Assembly (NCBI GenBank): GCA_949935795.1
Contig: CATLFX010000017.1
Location: 1-47,307, forward strand
Source of the DNA: an uncultured Oscillospiraceae bacterium
GTDB lineage: Bacteria; Bacillota; Clostridia; Oscillospirales; Oscillospiraceae
Length of the DNA stretch: 47,307 nt
Reading direction: 5' to 3'
Both the position numbers and the translations under genes were made by a program. This document shows, one piece after another, positions 22,887 to 31,786 of the stretch (its first letter is position 1; every line of letters starts with the position of its first letter). The notes beneath the pieces were generated by a model that saw only the letters and a program-made list of their open reading frames with translations, was not told the DNA's origin and did not search any database.

Positions 22887-23028
22887 ATCCGTTTCCAACG
22901 CGGGCGGTGAACCAAAGTATTGCGTCGGCCACGGAGAACAAGACCATAAAAATTTAAATTTATTTTATACAATGTCTTTTGGTGGCCGTGTGGACACTCT
23001 TCGTTGACAACATGCGGTCGTCAGCGGT
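22887..23028. other. Gene-free spacer between inverted type A repeats
   Basis: No gene is seen. It holds an AT-rich core (22948-22975) flanked by GGCCACGG / TGGCCGTG inverted repeats. With the two outer repeats it forms a nested inverted structure of about 250 bases between thlA and the ATPase gene. Confidence 0.4.
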
Positions 23029-23080
23029 CCAAAAGTTCTTTTTGGTTCTTTTTCTTACAAGAAAAAGAACGTCCTTGACC
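23029..23080 (-). repeat. Intergenic palindromic repeat, type A copy 3 (inverted)
   Basis: Read on the minus strand it begins AAGGTCAAGG right at the ATPase stop codon, then TTCTTTTTCTTG / AAGAAAAAGAA, then CAAAAAGAACTTTTG. Position and orientation relative to a stop codon are the same as in copy 1. Confidence 0.7.
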
Positions 23081-25699
23081 TTACCGGGCGCGGCGGACGG
23101 CTTTTTCGATCTCGCACACCACAAGTGGGGTGAGGGACAGGCCCAGCACCACCAGCCACTCCACGGGGTTGAGCATACAGACCTGGAACACCGCTTGCAG
23201 AGGGGGCACCAGGAGAACCGCCAGCTGGAGGGCCATGCCCACCAGAAACGCCTTGTTCATGGCCGGGTTGGAGGTCAGCCCGATGTGGGCGATGGACTGG
23301 TGCTCACTGCGCACGTCGAAGGCGTGGAACAGCTGGCAGAAGGTGAGAGTGGCGAAGGCCATGGTGTTGGCGGTGGCGTCGGCCAGGTTGGGGTCGCTGA
23401 GCACGTACTCCCCCAGCCAGTAGGCGGCCAGGGTGAGCAGGCCCACCATCAGTCCCTGCCAGGCCAGGCGGACAGAGAACTGCTTGGTGAACAGGGGTTC
23501 GGAGGCGGACCGGGGCTTTTCCTCCATGACGGAGGGCTCCACGGGCTCCATGCCCAGGGCCAGGGCGGGGAGAGAGTCCGTCACCAGGTTCAGCCACAGC
23601 AGCTGCACCGCCACCAAGGGGGGCTGGTGGAAGTTGAACAGAGTGGCCAGGAACAGGGTGACAATCTCGCCGATGTTGCAGGACAGCAGGTAGTGGATGG
23701 CCTTTTTGATGTTGGAGTAGATGCCCCGGCCCTGCTCCACCGCCTTGACGATAGTGGCAAAGTTGTCGTCGGTGAGGATCATATCCGCCGCGCCCTTGGC
23801 CACGTCGGTTCCGGTGATGCCCATGGCACAGCCGATGTCAGCCACCTTGAGAGCGGGGGCGTCGTTGACCCCGTCGCCGGTCATGGCCACCACCATGCCC
23901 TTCTTCTGCCAGGCCTTTACGATGCGCATTTTGTGCTCGGGGGAGACGCGGGCGTAGACGGCAAATTTGTCCACGTCCTGCTCCAGCAGCTCCTGGGGCA
24001 TGAAGTCCAGATCCTCGCCGGTGATGGCAAGGTCACCGGGGCGGAAAATGTCCAGCTCCTTGGCGATGGCGACAGCCGTCAGCTTGTGGTCGCCCGTTAT
24101 CATCACCGGGCGTATGCCCGCGCTGTAGCATTCGGCCACAGCGTCCTTGACCTCCAGCCGGGGCGGGTCGATCATGCCCACCAGGCCCACAAGGGTCAGC
24201 CCGGTCTCCAATTCCTCGCTGGTGGGGTTGCCGTTGGGTAATACTTCGATGTCTTTATACCCGCAGGCGAGGACCCGCAGGGCCTGTTCCGCCATGGAGG
24301 CGTTGGCGGCCTCCGCGTCCCGGGCCAGGGAGGCGGTGAGGGGGGTGACGGTCCCCGCCAAAATGTGGGTGCACCGGGAGAGGAGCACGTCCGGGGCCCC
24401 CTTTACCATCACCCGGTATCTGCCCGGATGATCGGGCAGGGGGTGAACGGTGCTCATCAGCTTCCGGTCGGAGTCGAAGGGCAGCTCAGACACCCGGGGC
24501 ATCTCCCGCTCCAGGGCGTTCTTGTCCAGGCCGTCCAGCAGGGCGGCGTCCACAAAGGCGGTTTCGGTGGGGTCGCCGGTGGTCTTTCCGTCGGGGTGCA
24601 GGACGGTGTCGTTGCACAGCGCGCCAATGGTCAGGGCCTCTTTCCGGTGGCGGTCGCCGGGGGTCCACACCTGCTTCACCGTCATTTTGTTCATGGTGAG
24701 GGTGCCCGTCTTGTCGGAACAGATCACCCCGGCGCAGCCCAGGGTCTCCACGGCGGGGAGCTTTTTCACAATGGCGTTGTGCTTCACCATCCGCTGGACC
24801 CCCAGGGCCAGCACGATGGTGACGATGGCGGGCAGGCCCTCGGGGATGGCGGCCACCGCCAGGGATACGGCGGCCATGAGCATTTCCAGCAGGGGCCGGT
24901 GGTAGAGCAGGCCCACCCCGAACATGACGGCGCACACCGCCAGGCACACAAAGGACAGGGTTTTGGAGATCTCCGCCAGCTTCCGCTGGAGGGGGGTGGA
25001 GGTATCTTCCTCTCCCATGAGCATCCCGGCGATGCGGCCCACCTCGGTGTTCATGCCCGTGTCGGTGACCACGCAGACGGCCCGGCCGTTGGTGATGACA
25101 GTGGAGGAGATCACCATATTGCTCCGGTCGCCCAGCACGGTCTCGGCGGGCAAAACCTCGTCCGCCTGCTTGTTCACCGGGACGGACTCCCCGGTCATGG
25201 CGGACTCGTCCGCCTTCAGGTTGGCGCACTCCAGAATCCGGGCGTCGGCGGGCACCAGGTCCCCCGCCTCCAGCACAATGATGTCGCCGGGCACCAGGGC
25301 GTCGGTCTCCAGCCTGATCTGCTCTCCGCCCCGGATGACCTTGGCCAGGGGCGCGGACATTTTTTGCAGGGCCTCCAGGGCCTTTTCCGCGCTGTCCTCC
25401 TGGGAAATGGAGATGCAGGCGTTGACCACCACAATGACCAGGATGATGACGGCCTCCACCCAGTCCTCCCCGCCGGAGGACAGCAGGGACAGCGCGGCGG
25501 CGGCCAGCAGCACCAGGATCATAGGGTCCCGCATCTGGTCCAGGAACCGGGCCCACAGGGGCTTTTTCGGGGCTCCGGCCAGCTTGTTGGGGCCGTATTT
25601 CTCCAGCCGCTCCTGGGCCTGCCGGGGAGAGAGGCCGGAGCGGCCGGCATCCAGCTCATCCAGCGTCTGGCGGTTGGTCTTGGCGTACCATTGGCTCAT
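23081..25699 (-). CDS. P-type cation ATPase (P2A type, likely Mn2+/Ca2+ exporter)
   Basis: 872-residue P-type ATPase of the calcium-pump family. N-terminal cation-ATPase segment (LDELDAGRSGLSPRQAQERL), TGES loop (SAMTGESVPV), AIPEGLPAIVT in M4, phosphorylation motif CSDKTGTLTMN near residue 328, KGAPDVLLSRC, TGDGVNDAPALK hinge, and C-terminal membrane helices with LLWLNLVTDSLPALALG. A yybP-ykoY-type manganese riboswitch with its own promoter precedes it, so manganese export is the best guess, as for Lactococcus YoaB. Substrate cannot be read from sequence alone. Confidence 0.9.
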   Translation of the reverse strand: MSQWYAKTNRQTLDELDAGRSGLSPRQAQERLEKYGPNKLAGAPKKPLWARFLDQMRDPMILVLLAAAALSLLSSGGEDWVEAVIILVIVVVNACISISQEDSAEKALEALQKMSAPLAKVIRGGEQIRLETDALVPGDIIVLEAGDLVPADARILECANLKADESAMTGESVPVNKQADEVLPAETVLGDRSNMVISSTVITNGRAVCVVTDTGMNTEVGRIAGMLMGEEDTSTPLQRKLAEISKTLSFVCLAVCAVMFGVGLLYHRPLLEMLMAAVSLAVAAIPEGLPAIVTIVLALGVQRMVKHNAIVKKLPAVETLGCAGVICSDKTGTLTMNKMTVKQVWTPGDRHRKEALTIGALCNDTVLHPDGKTTGDPTETAFVDAALLDGLDKNALEREMPRVSELPFDSDRKLMSTVHPLPDHPGRYRVMVKGAPDVLLSRCTHILAGTVTPLTASLARDAEAANASMAEQALRVLACGYKDIEVLPNGNPTSEELETGLTLVGLVGMIDPPRLEVKDAVAECYSAGIRPVMITGDHKLTAVAIAKELDIFRPGDLAITGEDLDFMPQELLEQDVDKFAVYARVSPEHKMRIVKAWQKKGMVVAMTGDGVNDAPALKVADIGCAMGITGTDVAKGAADMILTDDNFATIVKAVEQGRGIYSNIKKAIHYLLSCNIGEIVTLFLATLFNFHQPPLVAVQLLWLNLVTDSLPALALGMEPVEPSVMEEKPRSASEPLFTKQFSVRLAWQGLMVGLLTLAAYWLGEYVLSDPNLADATANTMAFATLTFCQLFHAFDVRSEHQSIAHIGLTSNPAMNKAFLVGMALQLAVLLVPPLQAVFQVCMLNPVEWLVVLGLSLTPLVVCEIEKAVRRAR

Positions 25700-25784
25700 G
25701 GTTCAACACTCCTTTTCTTTCCTTCTAAATATACCGGGTTTTTGGGGTCGAATGATAGGGAAGGGGGACAAGCGGGAAATAAAA

Positions 25785-25910
25785 AAGACCTATCCACAGC
25801 GCAGCGCTGTGGATAGGTCTTACCGTTTCATACGAGACCAGAGATGAAATCTCTTGCTGTTGGCCGCCGTCGCGGAAACCCGATTGGGTCCGCCGGTTAC
25901 TCCCCTATCA
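25785..25910 (-). ncRNA. yybP-ykoY (Mn2+) riboswitch with terminator switch
   Basis: On the minus strand the RNA starts near 25914 and contains GATAGGGGAGTAAC (25909-25896), close to the GGGGAGUAGC loop that defines yybP-ykoY, and later GTAAGACC, like the second binding loop. GATAGG can pair with CCTATC at 25795-25790 to close the aptamer; the same CCTATCC strand otherwise pairs with GGATAGG to form a strong terminator (25785-25821, then TTTTTT). Metal binding would thus disrupt termination and switch on the ATPase gene 85 bases downstream. Confidence 0.85.
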
Positions 25911-25920
25911 CATTGGGGAA

Positions 25921-25949
25921 ATGATACCAGAACAGGAAGCGTCTGTCAA
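25921..25949 (-). promoter_or_regulatory. Promoter of the riboswitch-ATPase transcript
   Basis: Minus strand TTGACA (25949-25944), 17-base spacer, TATCAT (25926-25921). Confidence 0.8.
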
Positions 25950-26015
25950 GGGGGTGGGCCTGGACAATTTTCGCCCGCTTGTCAAGCACCCAGGGCTGGA
26001 CGGCCCGCCGGAGGC

Positions 26016-27203
26016 TCACCCCACCCCGCCGCTCTCCCCGGGAGCGCTCCCGGCGGGGGCGTTCTGCTCCGACAGCGCCTGCTGGTAGGCCGCCAGCCGG
26101 TTGTAGAAGTCGATGGCGTCCAGATTGGTCAGGGCGTCGGCGCGGACGACGTCCGCCTCCTCCATCCACTGGTCCATCTGGTCCTCCATGGCGTTCACGC
26201 GGAAGCTCTGGGCGTATTCCGGCGTGGCCATCTCCTCGGCGGTGATATCGGTGGGCAGGCGGAGAATAATGTGGTAGCCAAACTCCGTCTCCACAAGCTC
26301 GGACAGCTCCCCCGGCTGGAGGGCGTAGGACGCCGTCTCAAAGGCGGACACCATGTCGCCGGGACCGGCCAGATAGCCGTCGGGCGCGGCCAGGGCCCCG
26401 TCCTCCGTCCGCCCGTCCTCGCTGTACTCGTTCATCAGCTCGTCGAACTTGGCGGGCAGGTCCGGCGCGGCCTTGAGCTGGGCCAGCAGGTCCTCGGCCT
26501 GGGCCTTCTTCTCGGCGACCTGGTCCTCGGGCAGGGGCTGACGGTTGTCGTCCACCGTCTTGAGCAGGATGTGCTTGACCCGGTAGAGGTATTCGTTCAG
26601 CTCCGCCTCGCTGGGCTCGTGGGTGACGGCCTCCATCACATTGTTATAGTAGGTGTTCATGGCAAAAACAAACTCGGCGCCCCGGTCGGTGAGGCCCCAG
26701 AAGGGGGCGTTCGCGGCCAGGTCGGCCTCGTCCATGGCCTTGCGGATCTCCTCGTTCTGGGCGTCGGTGGGCAGACAGCCCAGCTCCGCCGCCTTCTGGC
26801 GGGTGAGGGTGTGGTAGACGGCCAGCTCCACGCCCTGCTCCAGCAGGTCGGCGGACATCTCCGGCATGCTCCCCAGGTCCATGCCGTAGAGGGACATATA
26901 CTGCTGGGTGCGCATACAGGCCTGGCCCAGCAGGTAGAGGACCTGGTCGGCGGGCGCCTGATCGCCGTTGATGGTGAGCAGGATGTCGTCGGGGGACACC
27001 CCGGCGGAGAACTCCAGCGCACCCTGGCTCAGGTCGGCCACGATCTCCGGGGAGGCGCTGGGGTCAGGCTCGCCGGAGGCCCCGGCGGAGGGCTCCGCGG
27101 AGGGCGCGGGGCTTTCGGAACCGTCGCCGGAGTTGCAGGCGGTCAGGGACAGGGCCATAGCCCCGGACAAGAGCAGGGCCAGAAGTCGTTTCCAATGTTT
27201 CAT
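26016..27203 (-). CDS. Parvulin-type peptidyl-prolyl isomerase lipoprotein (PrsA/SurA-like)
   Basis: 395-residue exported foldase. Signal peptide MKHWKRLLALLLSGAMALSL with lipobox LTAC, so lipid-anchored outside the membrane, then a Pro/Ser/Ala-rich linker. A SurA-N-like helical region lies at about 90-200 and a PpiC domain at 215-330 (RVKHILLKTVDD ... EYSEDGRTEDG ... FGYHIILRLP). It should help exported proteins fold. The ATG at 27203 is chosen because GGAG lies six bases upstream; the reading frame extends to a TTG that is part of that ribosome site. No close operon partner. Confidence 0.87.
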   Translation of the reverse strand: MKHWKRLLALLLSGAMALSLTACNSGDGSESPAPSAEPSAGASGEPDPSASPEIVADLSQGALEFSAGVSPDDILLTINGDQAPADQVLYLLGQACMRTQQYMSLYGMDLGSMPEMSADLLEQGVELAVYHTLTRQKAAELGCLPTDAQNEEIRKAMDEADLAANAPFWGLTDRGAEFVFAMNTYYNNVMEAVTHEPSEAELNEYLYRVKHILLKTVDDNRQPLPEDQVAEKKAQAEDLLAQLKAAPDLPAKFDELMNEYSEDGRTEDGALAAPDGYLAGPGDMVSAFETASYALQPGELSELVETEFGYHIILRLPTDITAEEMATPEYAQSFRVNAMEDQMDQWMEEADVVRADALTNLDAIDFYNRLAAYQQALSEQNAPAGSAPGESGGVG

Positions 27204-27239
27204 CATATTCTCCAATCCTAGGGAAATTTTTACGGGTTA

Positions 27240-27402
27240 AGAACCTGTATTCATAGCCGATTGCGCCGGATGGGCGAGGGATTTTCCCGTCAGGCGAGGC
27301 GGGATTTCGCAGGAATAATTGTGTTTATTTCAAGAAATCACAACGAAGCATGACGGGAAAAGACCTGTCCAGACAGCGCTTGAGGCTGTGAATACAGGTT
27401 CT
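27240..27402. repeat. MITE-like long inverted repeat
   Basis: Terminal arms AGAACCTGTATTCATAGCC (27240-27258) and the complementary GGCTGTGAATACAGGTTCT (27384-27402), 18 of 19 matching. A nested inner pair TTTTCCCGTCA / TGACGGGAAAA and a third near the centre mean the whole 163-base segment folds on itself. No coding potential. Resembles a miniature inverted-repeat element; no obvious target duplication seen. Confidence 0.65.
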
Positions 27403-27637
27403 AAGACCGTTAAGGGGCATTATACATCAACGGGCTGAGAAATGCAAATCAAGGTTGCGGAGCCGTCGTGAGCAGCGCGGATGGACCGAAGCGAGGGGAA
27501 AAGCCCAGCCGCCGCGCAGCGGAGGCGGGTTTTGCCCGAGTCGGAGGGCGCTGTGTGCCAGTGGCACACGTCCAGCGCCGACCGAACCGAAGGTGAGACA
27601 GCCGCGCGTCGCGAACAGGCGCAGCACGACTCCGCCC
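27403..27637. other. Gene-free stretch downstream of mfd
   Basis: No convincing gene. It contains short inverted repeats (for example GTGTGCCA-GTGGCACAC near 27553-27570) and GC-rich imperfect hairpins, but no clear terminator T-run. Confidence 0.4.
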
Positions 27638-30600
27638 CTAGGGACTTTCCTCCGGCGCCAGCAGGGCCCTGTACCGCTCCACCACCTGGGAGGCCGCCCG
27701 CAGGGGCTCCTCCGTCTTGCGCAGCTTCAGGGTAACGGCGGGCGCGTCGCCGGGGGAGAACAGCATCCGGCCTGGGTACTGCCCCGCCAGAGCCGCGATG
27801 GACTCCAGATCGAATTGCTCCAGGGTGAACACCAGCGCCCCGCCCTTCTGGGAGATGTCCTTGATGTGGCAGGCCGCCCCCTGCCCCCGGAGGAGGGCCA
27901 CCGCCAGCAGGTTGTTCACCTGCCGGGGCGGGTCGCCGAAGCGGTCGATGAGCTCATCCGTCACGTCGTCGGCGTCCTCCTCGGTGCGCACACGGGCAAT
28001 TCTCCGGTACAGGTCCATCCGCTGGCCCGGGTCGGGCACGTAGCGGTCCGGAATGGAGGCGGACACGGTCAAATCCACCGTGCACTCGGGCAGGCGCTGG
28101 GGCTTCTCCCCCTTCTCCTCCAGCACCGCCTCCTCCAGCAGCTTCAGGTAAAGGTCGTAGCCCACGCTCATGAGAAAGCCGGACTGCTCCGGGCCCAGCA
28201 GGTTGCCCGCCCCCCGGATCTCCAGGTCCCGCATGGCAATTTTGAACCCGGACCCGAACTCGGCGTACTCCCGGATGGCGGACAGCCGCTTGGCGGCGAT
28301 CTCCGTCAGCACCTTGCCCTGGCGGTAGGTCATATAGGCGTAGGCCCGCCGGGGGGAGCGCCCCACCCGGCCCCGGATCTGATGGAGCTGGGACAAACCC
28401 ATCTTGTCCGCGTCCTCAATAATCAGGGTGTTCACATTGGCGATGTCAATGCCCGTCTCGATGATGGTGGTGCACACCAGAACGTCCACCTCCCCGTCGG
28501 ACACACGGGTCATCACGTCGCCCAGCTCTTCCTGGCTCATTTTGCCGTGGCCCACTGCCACCACCGCGTCCTCCCCCAGCATGTCCTTGATGCGGGCGGC
28601 GGTGCGCTCGATGGTGTCCACCCGGTTGTGGAGGTAGTACACCTGCCCCCCGCGCTCCAGCTCCCGGCGCATGGCGTCGGCCAGCACCGACCAGTCGTGC
28701 TCCAGCACGTAGGTCTGGACCGGCTGGCGGTTGGAGGGGGGCTCCTCGATGGCGGACATGTCCCGGATGCCGCTCAGCGCCATGTTTAACGTGCGGGGAA
28801 TGGGGGTGGCGGACAGGGTCAGCACGTCCACCTGCTTGGACATCTCCTTCAGCCGCTCCTTGTGGGTGACGCCGAAGCGCTGCTCCTCGTCCACCACCAA
28901 AAGGCCCAGGTCCTTGAAATGCACGTCCTTTTGCAGGAGGCGGTGGGTGCCGATGAGCAGGTCCACCGACCCGTTTTCCACCCCGGCCAGGGCCTTTTTC
29001 ATCTGAGCGGGGGTGCGGAAGCGGCTGACCACCTCGATCTCCACCGGGTACTTGGCGAAGCGGGAGCGGGCGGTGAGGTAATGCTGCCGGGCCAGCACGG
29101 TGGTGGGCACCAAAATGGCCGCCTGCTTGCCGTCCAGCACACATTTCATAACGGCGCGGAGGGCCACCTCCGTCTTGCCGTAGCCCACGTCGCCGCAGAG
29201 GAGGCGGTCCATGGGCCGGGGGGTCTCCATGTCCTGCTTGATCTCCCGGATGGAGCGCAGCTGGTCCTCCGTCTCATCGTAGGGGAAGTCCTCCTCAAAC
29301 TCCTTCTGCCAGGGGGAGTCGGGGGCGAAGGCGTACCCCGGCTGGCGCTGGCGCTGGGCGTAGAGCTGGATCAGCCCCTTGGCCAGGTCCTTGACGGCCT
29401 TGCGGGTGCGGGTCTTGGCCTTCTCCCACTCGGTGCCGCCCAGTTTGGACAGCTTTTTTGTCTCCGGGTCGTCCCCCGAGCCGATGTATTTGGCGATGGC
29501 GTCCAGCTGGGTGGCGGGGAGGTAGAGCACGTCCGCCCCGGCGTAAGCCAGCTTCACGTAGTCCTTGTCCACCCCGTCCACCGTCATCTTCACCATGCCC
29601 ACAAACCGGCCGATGCCGTGGTGCTCGTGGACGATCAGGTCTCCGGGGGACAGGTCGGTGAAGGAGTCCACCTTCCGCCGGTCCGCGGCGCGCTTGAGGC
29701 GCTTGCCCCTCCGCCGGGGCTCGTTCCCCCCTTCGGTGAGCACCGCGTAAGGGCAGCCGATGTAGTCAAACCCGGCGGACAACCCTCCCACGGCGATGGT
29801 GACGCCCCCCGGCTGGGGCAGGTCGTGGAGCTGGAAATCCACCGCCGAGCGGATTTTCCGCTCCCGGAGCAGGGACTGGAGGTTTAAGGCCCGCTGTTCG
29901 CTGCCCACCAGCACCACGGCGGCGGCATTGGCGTTTTGCAGCTGGGTCAGGTCCGCCGCCGCCGTGTCCAGGCTGGCCCCGAAGGAGGACAGCTGACGGC
30001 CCTGGGCGGTCAAGATGTCCTTTGGCGGCAGGGGGGCGGCGGAGGTGGTGAAGGAGTCCAGGAAGCACAGGGCGTGGTCGGACAGCACAGCCATCAGCTC
30101 GTCCATGGAGGCGGAAAAACAGGCGCGCTTTCCGTCCAGCTTTCCCGCCTCCAGCAGGGTTTTCACGTCTTCGTTCAGCTGCCACAGCCAGTTTTTGCCC
30201 CGCTCCGCCACCCGGCTAGACTCGCTGAGGCACACCACAGCGTCCGGGGGCAGGTGGTGGGCGGCGGTGGCCAGGGTTTCGTACCGGACGGGAAGCTGGA
30301 GGTCGGTGGGGCGCTCCCAGTTCCCATATTCGTCCCGGATGGGCAGGAGCTCGCTGACGGGCAGGAACACCGCCCTGTCCAGACGGCCCACCCGGCGCTG
30401 GGAGGCCACGTCGAACAGCCCCATGGAGTCCACGTCCCTATCCCAGAACTCCACCCGGACGGGGTCGTCCATGCCGGGGGAGAACACGTCCAGAATACCC
30501 CCCCGCAGGGCGAACTGGCCCACTCCCTCCACCTGCTGGCACCGGGTGTAGCCCAGCGCGGCCAGGCGGCCGGCCAGCTGGTCCAGGTCGTAGCTGCCCT

Positions 30601-31030
30601 TGGCCTCCACCTCCACCACGTGGGCGGCCAGCTCTTCGGGGGGCAGGGTGCGCTGGAGCAGCCCCTCCACCGTGGCGGCGATGAGCCTGGTTTTGCCCTG
30701 GGCCATGGCCTGAAAGGCGGCGATGCGCTGGTGCTCCCACTGCCGGGAGGCCACCGCGCCCTCGTGGAACAGGAATTCCCGCGCCCCGATCATGGTGGCG
30801 GGCTCTCCCGTCAGCGCGGTCACGTCCGCCGCCAGACGGGCGCACTCCCCCTCGTCGGCGCACACCAGCACCACCGGGGCCCCCAGCCGCTCCAGCAGCC
30901 CCGCCGCGAAGTGGGCCCGGTGGACCGGGGACAGCCCCGCCACCTCCACCGGGGAGCGGCCCGATTCCAGGTCCGCCGTCAGCCGGGTGAACTCGGGGAC
31001 CGTGTCTAAAATGTTCAATAACATTTTCAT
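27638..31030 (-). CDS. mfd: Transcription-repair coupling factor Mfd
   Basis: 1130-residue superfamily 2 translocase that removes stalled RNA polymerase and recruits UvrA. Order: N-terminal UvrB-like region (residues 1-350), RNA-polymerase-interaction domain (SFTDLSPGDLIVHEHHGIGRF, near 455), helicase core with Walker A LLCGDVGYGKTEVALRA (near 610), Walker B VVDEEQRFGV and LSATPIPRTL, motif VI region IRGRVGRSPRRAYAYM (near 900), and a C-terminal TRCF domain. Length is normal. ATG start with GAGG upstream. Confidence 0.96.
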   Translation of the reverse strand: MKMLLNILDTVPEFTRLTADLESGRSPVEVAGLSPVHRAHFAAGLLERLGAPVVLVCADEGECARLAADVTALTGEPATMIGAREFLFHEGAVASRQWEHQRIAAFQAMAQGKTRLIAATVEGLLQRTLPPEELAAHVVEVEAKGSYDLDQLAGRLAALGYTRCQQVEGVGQFALRGGILDVFSPGMDDPVRVEFWDRDVDSMGLFDVASQRRVGRLDRAVFLPVSELLPIRDEYGNWERPTDLQLPVRYETLATAAHHLPPDAVVCLSESSRVAERGKNWLWQLNEDVKTLLEAGKLDGKRACFSASMDELMAVLSDHALCFLDSFTTSAAPLPPKDILTAQGRQLSSFGASLDTAAADLTQLQNANAAAVVLVGSEQRALNLQSLLRERKIRSAVDFQLHDLPQPGGVTIAVGGLSAGFDYIGCPYAVLTEGGNEPRRRGKRLKRAADRRKVDSFTDLSPGDLIVHEHHGIGRFVGMVKMTVDGVDKDYVKLAYAGADVLYLPATQLDAIAKYIGSGDDPETKKLSKLGGTEWEKAKTRTRKAVKDLAKGLIQLYAQRQRQPGYAFAPDSPWQKEFEEDFPYDETEDQLRSIREIKQDMETPRPMDRLLCGDVGYGKTEVALRAVMKCVLDGKQAAILVPTTVLARQHYLTARSRFAKYPVEIEVVSRFRTPAQMKKALAGVENGSVDLLIGTHRLLQKDVHFKDLGLLVVDEEQRFGVTHKERLKEMSKQVDVLTLSATPIPRTLNMALSGIRDMSAIEEPPSNRQPVQTYVLEHDWSVLADAMRRELERGGQVYYLHNRVDTIERTAARIKDMLGEDAVVAVGHGKMSQEELGDVMTRVSDGEVDVLVCTTIIETGIDIANVNTLIIEDADKMGLSQLHQIRGRVGRSPRRAYAYMTYRQGKVLTEIAAKRLSAIREYAEFGSGFKIAMRDLEIRGAGNLLGPEQSGFLMSVGYDLYLKLLEEAVLEEKGEKPQRLPECTVDLTVSASIPDRYVPDPGQRMDLYRRIARVRTEEDADDVTDELIDRFGDPPRQVNNLLAVALLRGQGAACHIKDISQKGGALVFTLEQFDLESIAALAGQYPGRMLFSPGDAPAVTLKLRKTEEPLRAASQVVERYRALLAPEESP

Positions 31031-31113
31031 GGGTTGACCTCAAATTTGAAAAATTTGGAAAACCTGGGGGCAAATGCGCCCTGCTAGGTCCCCTGCCGGG
31101 GACGGGGCGGGGG

Positions 31114-31245
31114 CGTTACTTTCTCTCTCGCGAGAGAAAGTAACCAAAGAGCGCGCTTAGGGGGACGGCCTCCGGATGGAGCAGGCCCAAAGGGCGGGCC
31201 AGCTCCATAGTCGGCCTCCCCCTAAGAACCCCCTGTTACGGGGGA
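31114..31245 (+). repeat. Modular palindromic repeat, type B left copy
   Basis: First 51 bases (31114-31164): a 12-bp-stem hairpin (GTTACTTTCTCT / AGAGAAAGTAAC) plus CAAAGAGCGCGCTTAGGGGG. Then a variable GC-rich hairpin (31165-31217), then a conserved end CCCCCTAAGAACCCCCTGTT-ACGGGGGA. The 51-base part is exactly inverted at 32332-32382. Confidence 0.8.
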
Positions 31246-31484
31246 CGCCCTATACGCGAAATGACAATAGGGTTCCGTCGCCCAGGGCCGGGACGCTCTC
31301 CCCCCTATTTGTGCTGCCGCTTATATCCAGTCACCAAACAGAGATGGGTCCACGGCCCGCGCCTCCATTGTGCGCCGTGCTCCCCCAGGCTGATTGCCGG
31401 ACGTGTGCCCTTCACTTCGGTTCGTCTGAGAAGTGGGCGCTGACCCTTCACTTCCGCTCGTCTGAGGGGCTGGGTGCTGACCCG
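31246..31484. other. Gene-free stretch with tandem repeats beyond the XRE gene
   Basis: No gene is seen from 31246 to 31407. From 31408, two 36-37-base units precede a third partial unit that is the coding tail of the XRE gene (31481-31501). Confidence 0.5.
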
Positions 31485-31501
31485 TTACCTCGGTTCGTCG
31501 G
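31408..31501 (-). repeat. Tandem 36-37 bp repeats duplicating an XRE gene tail
   Basis: Units start at 31408, 31444 and 31481 with CCCTTCACTTC(G/C)G(T/C)TCGTCTGAG. Read on the minus strand each encodes a D-E-P-K/R or similar end followed by a stop, matching the XRE C terminus (GRTDEPR). They look like repeated copies or remnants of XRE gene 3' ends. Confidence 0.6.
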
Positions 31502-31697
31502 TCCGGCCCAGCAGATAGTCCGTCGTCACATCAAAATAATCGGCAAGGGCAATTAGATGGGGAACATCAGGATAGCACTTGCCCTTTTCATAAGCATAAA
31601 CAGAATACCGCTTTACACCAATAATTTTTCCAACCGCGTCTTGCGACAGCCCGTTCTCCTCTCGGAGCATTTTAACCCGCTCTGAAAATGTTCCCAT
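31485..31697 (-). CDS. Small XRE-family transcriptional regulator
   Basis: 70 residues, one complete HTH domain: FSERVKMLREENGLSQDAVG, then VKRYSVYAYEKGKCYPDVPHL, and the typical end TTDYLLGRTDEPR. Divergent from a DUF6809-like gene, with the control region at 31698-31786 (TTGACT, 17 bases, TATCCT for the rightward gene). The pair is enclosed by inverted type B repeats. Likely an autoregulator of the pair. Confidence 0.82.
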   Translation of the reverse strand: MGTFSERVKMLREENGLSQDAVGKIIGVKRYSVYAYEKGKCYPDVPHLIALADYFDVTTDYLLGRTDEPR

Positions 31698-31786
31698 GTA
31701 TATGCCTCTTTTCTCTTGACTTGTAGGTTTATATATGCTATCCTGCCTGTGGTATAGAAAACTACAACAGCGTGGGGGATGATATT

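Noticed and set aside
24365-25816. 483-codon plus-strand open frame
   Set aside because: Shadow of the P-type ATPase and riboswitch region; no recognisable domain.
27403-27637. Structured RNA gene
   Set aside because: Several short GC-rich hairpins but no promoter, terminator or recognisable RNA family signature.
31408-31501. CRISPR-like tandem repeat
   Set aside because: Only three units, no unique spacers, one unit is coding sequence, no cas gene.
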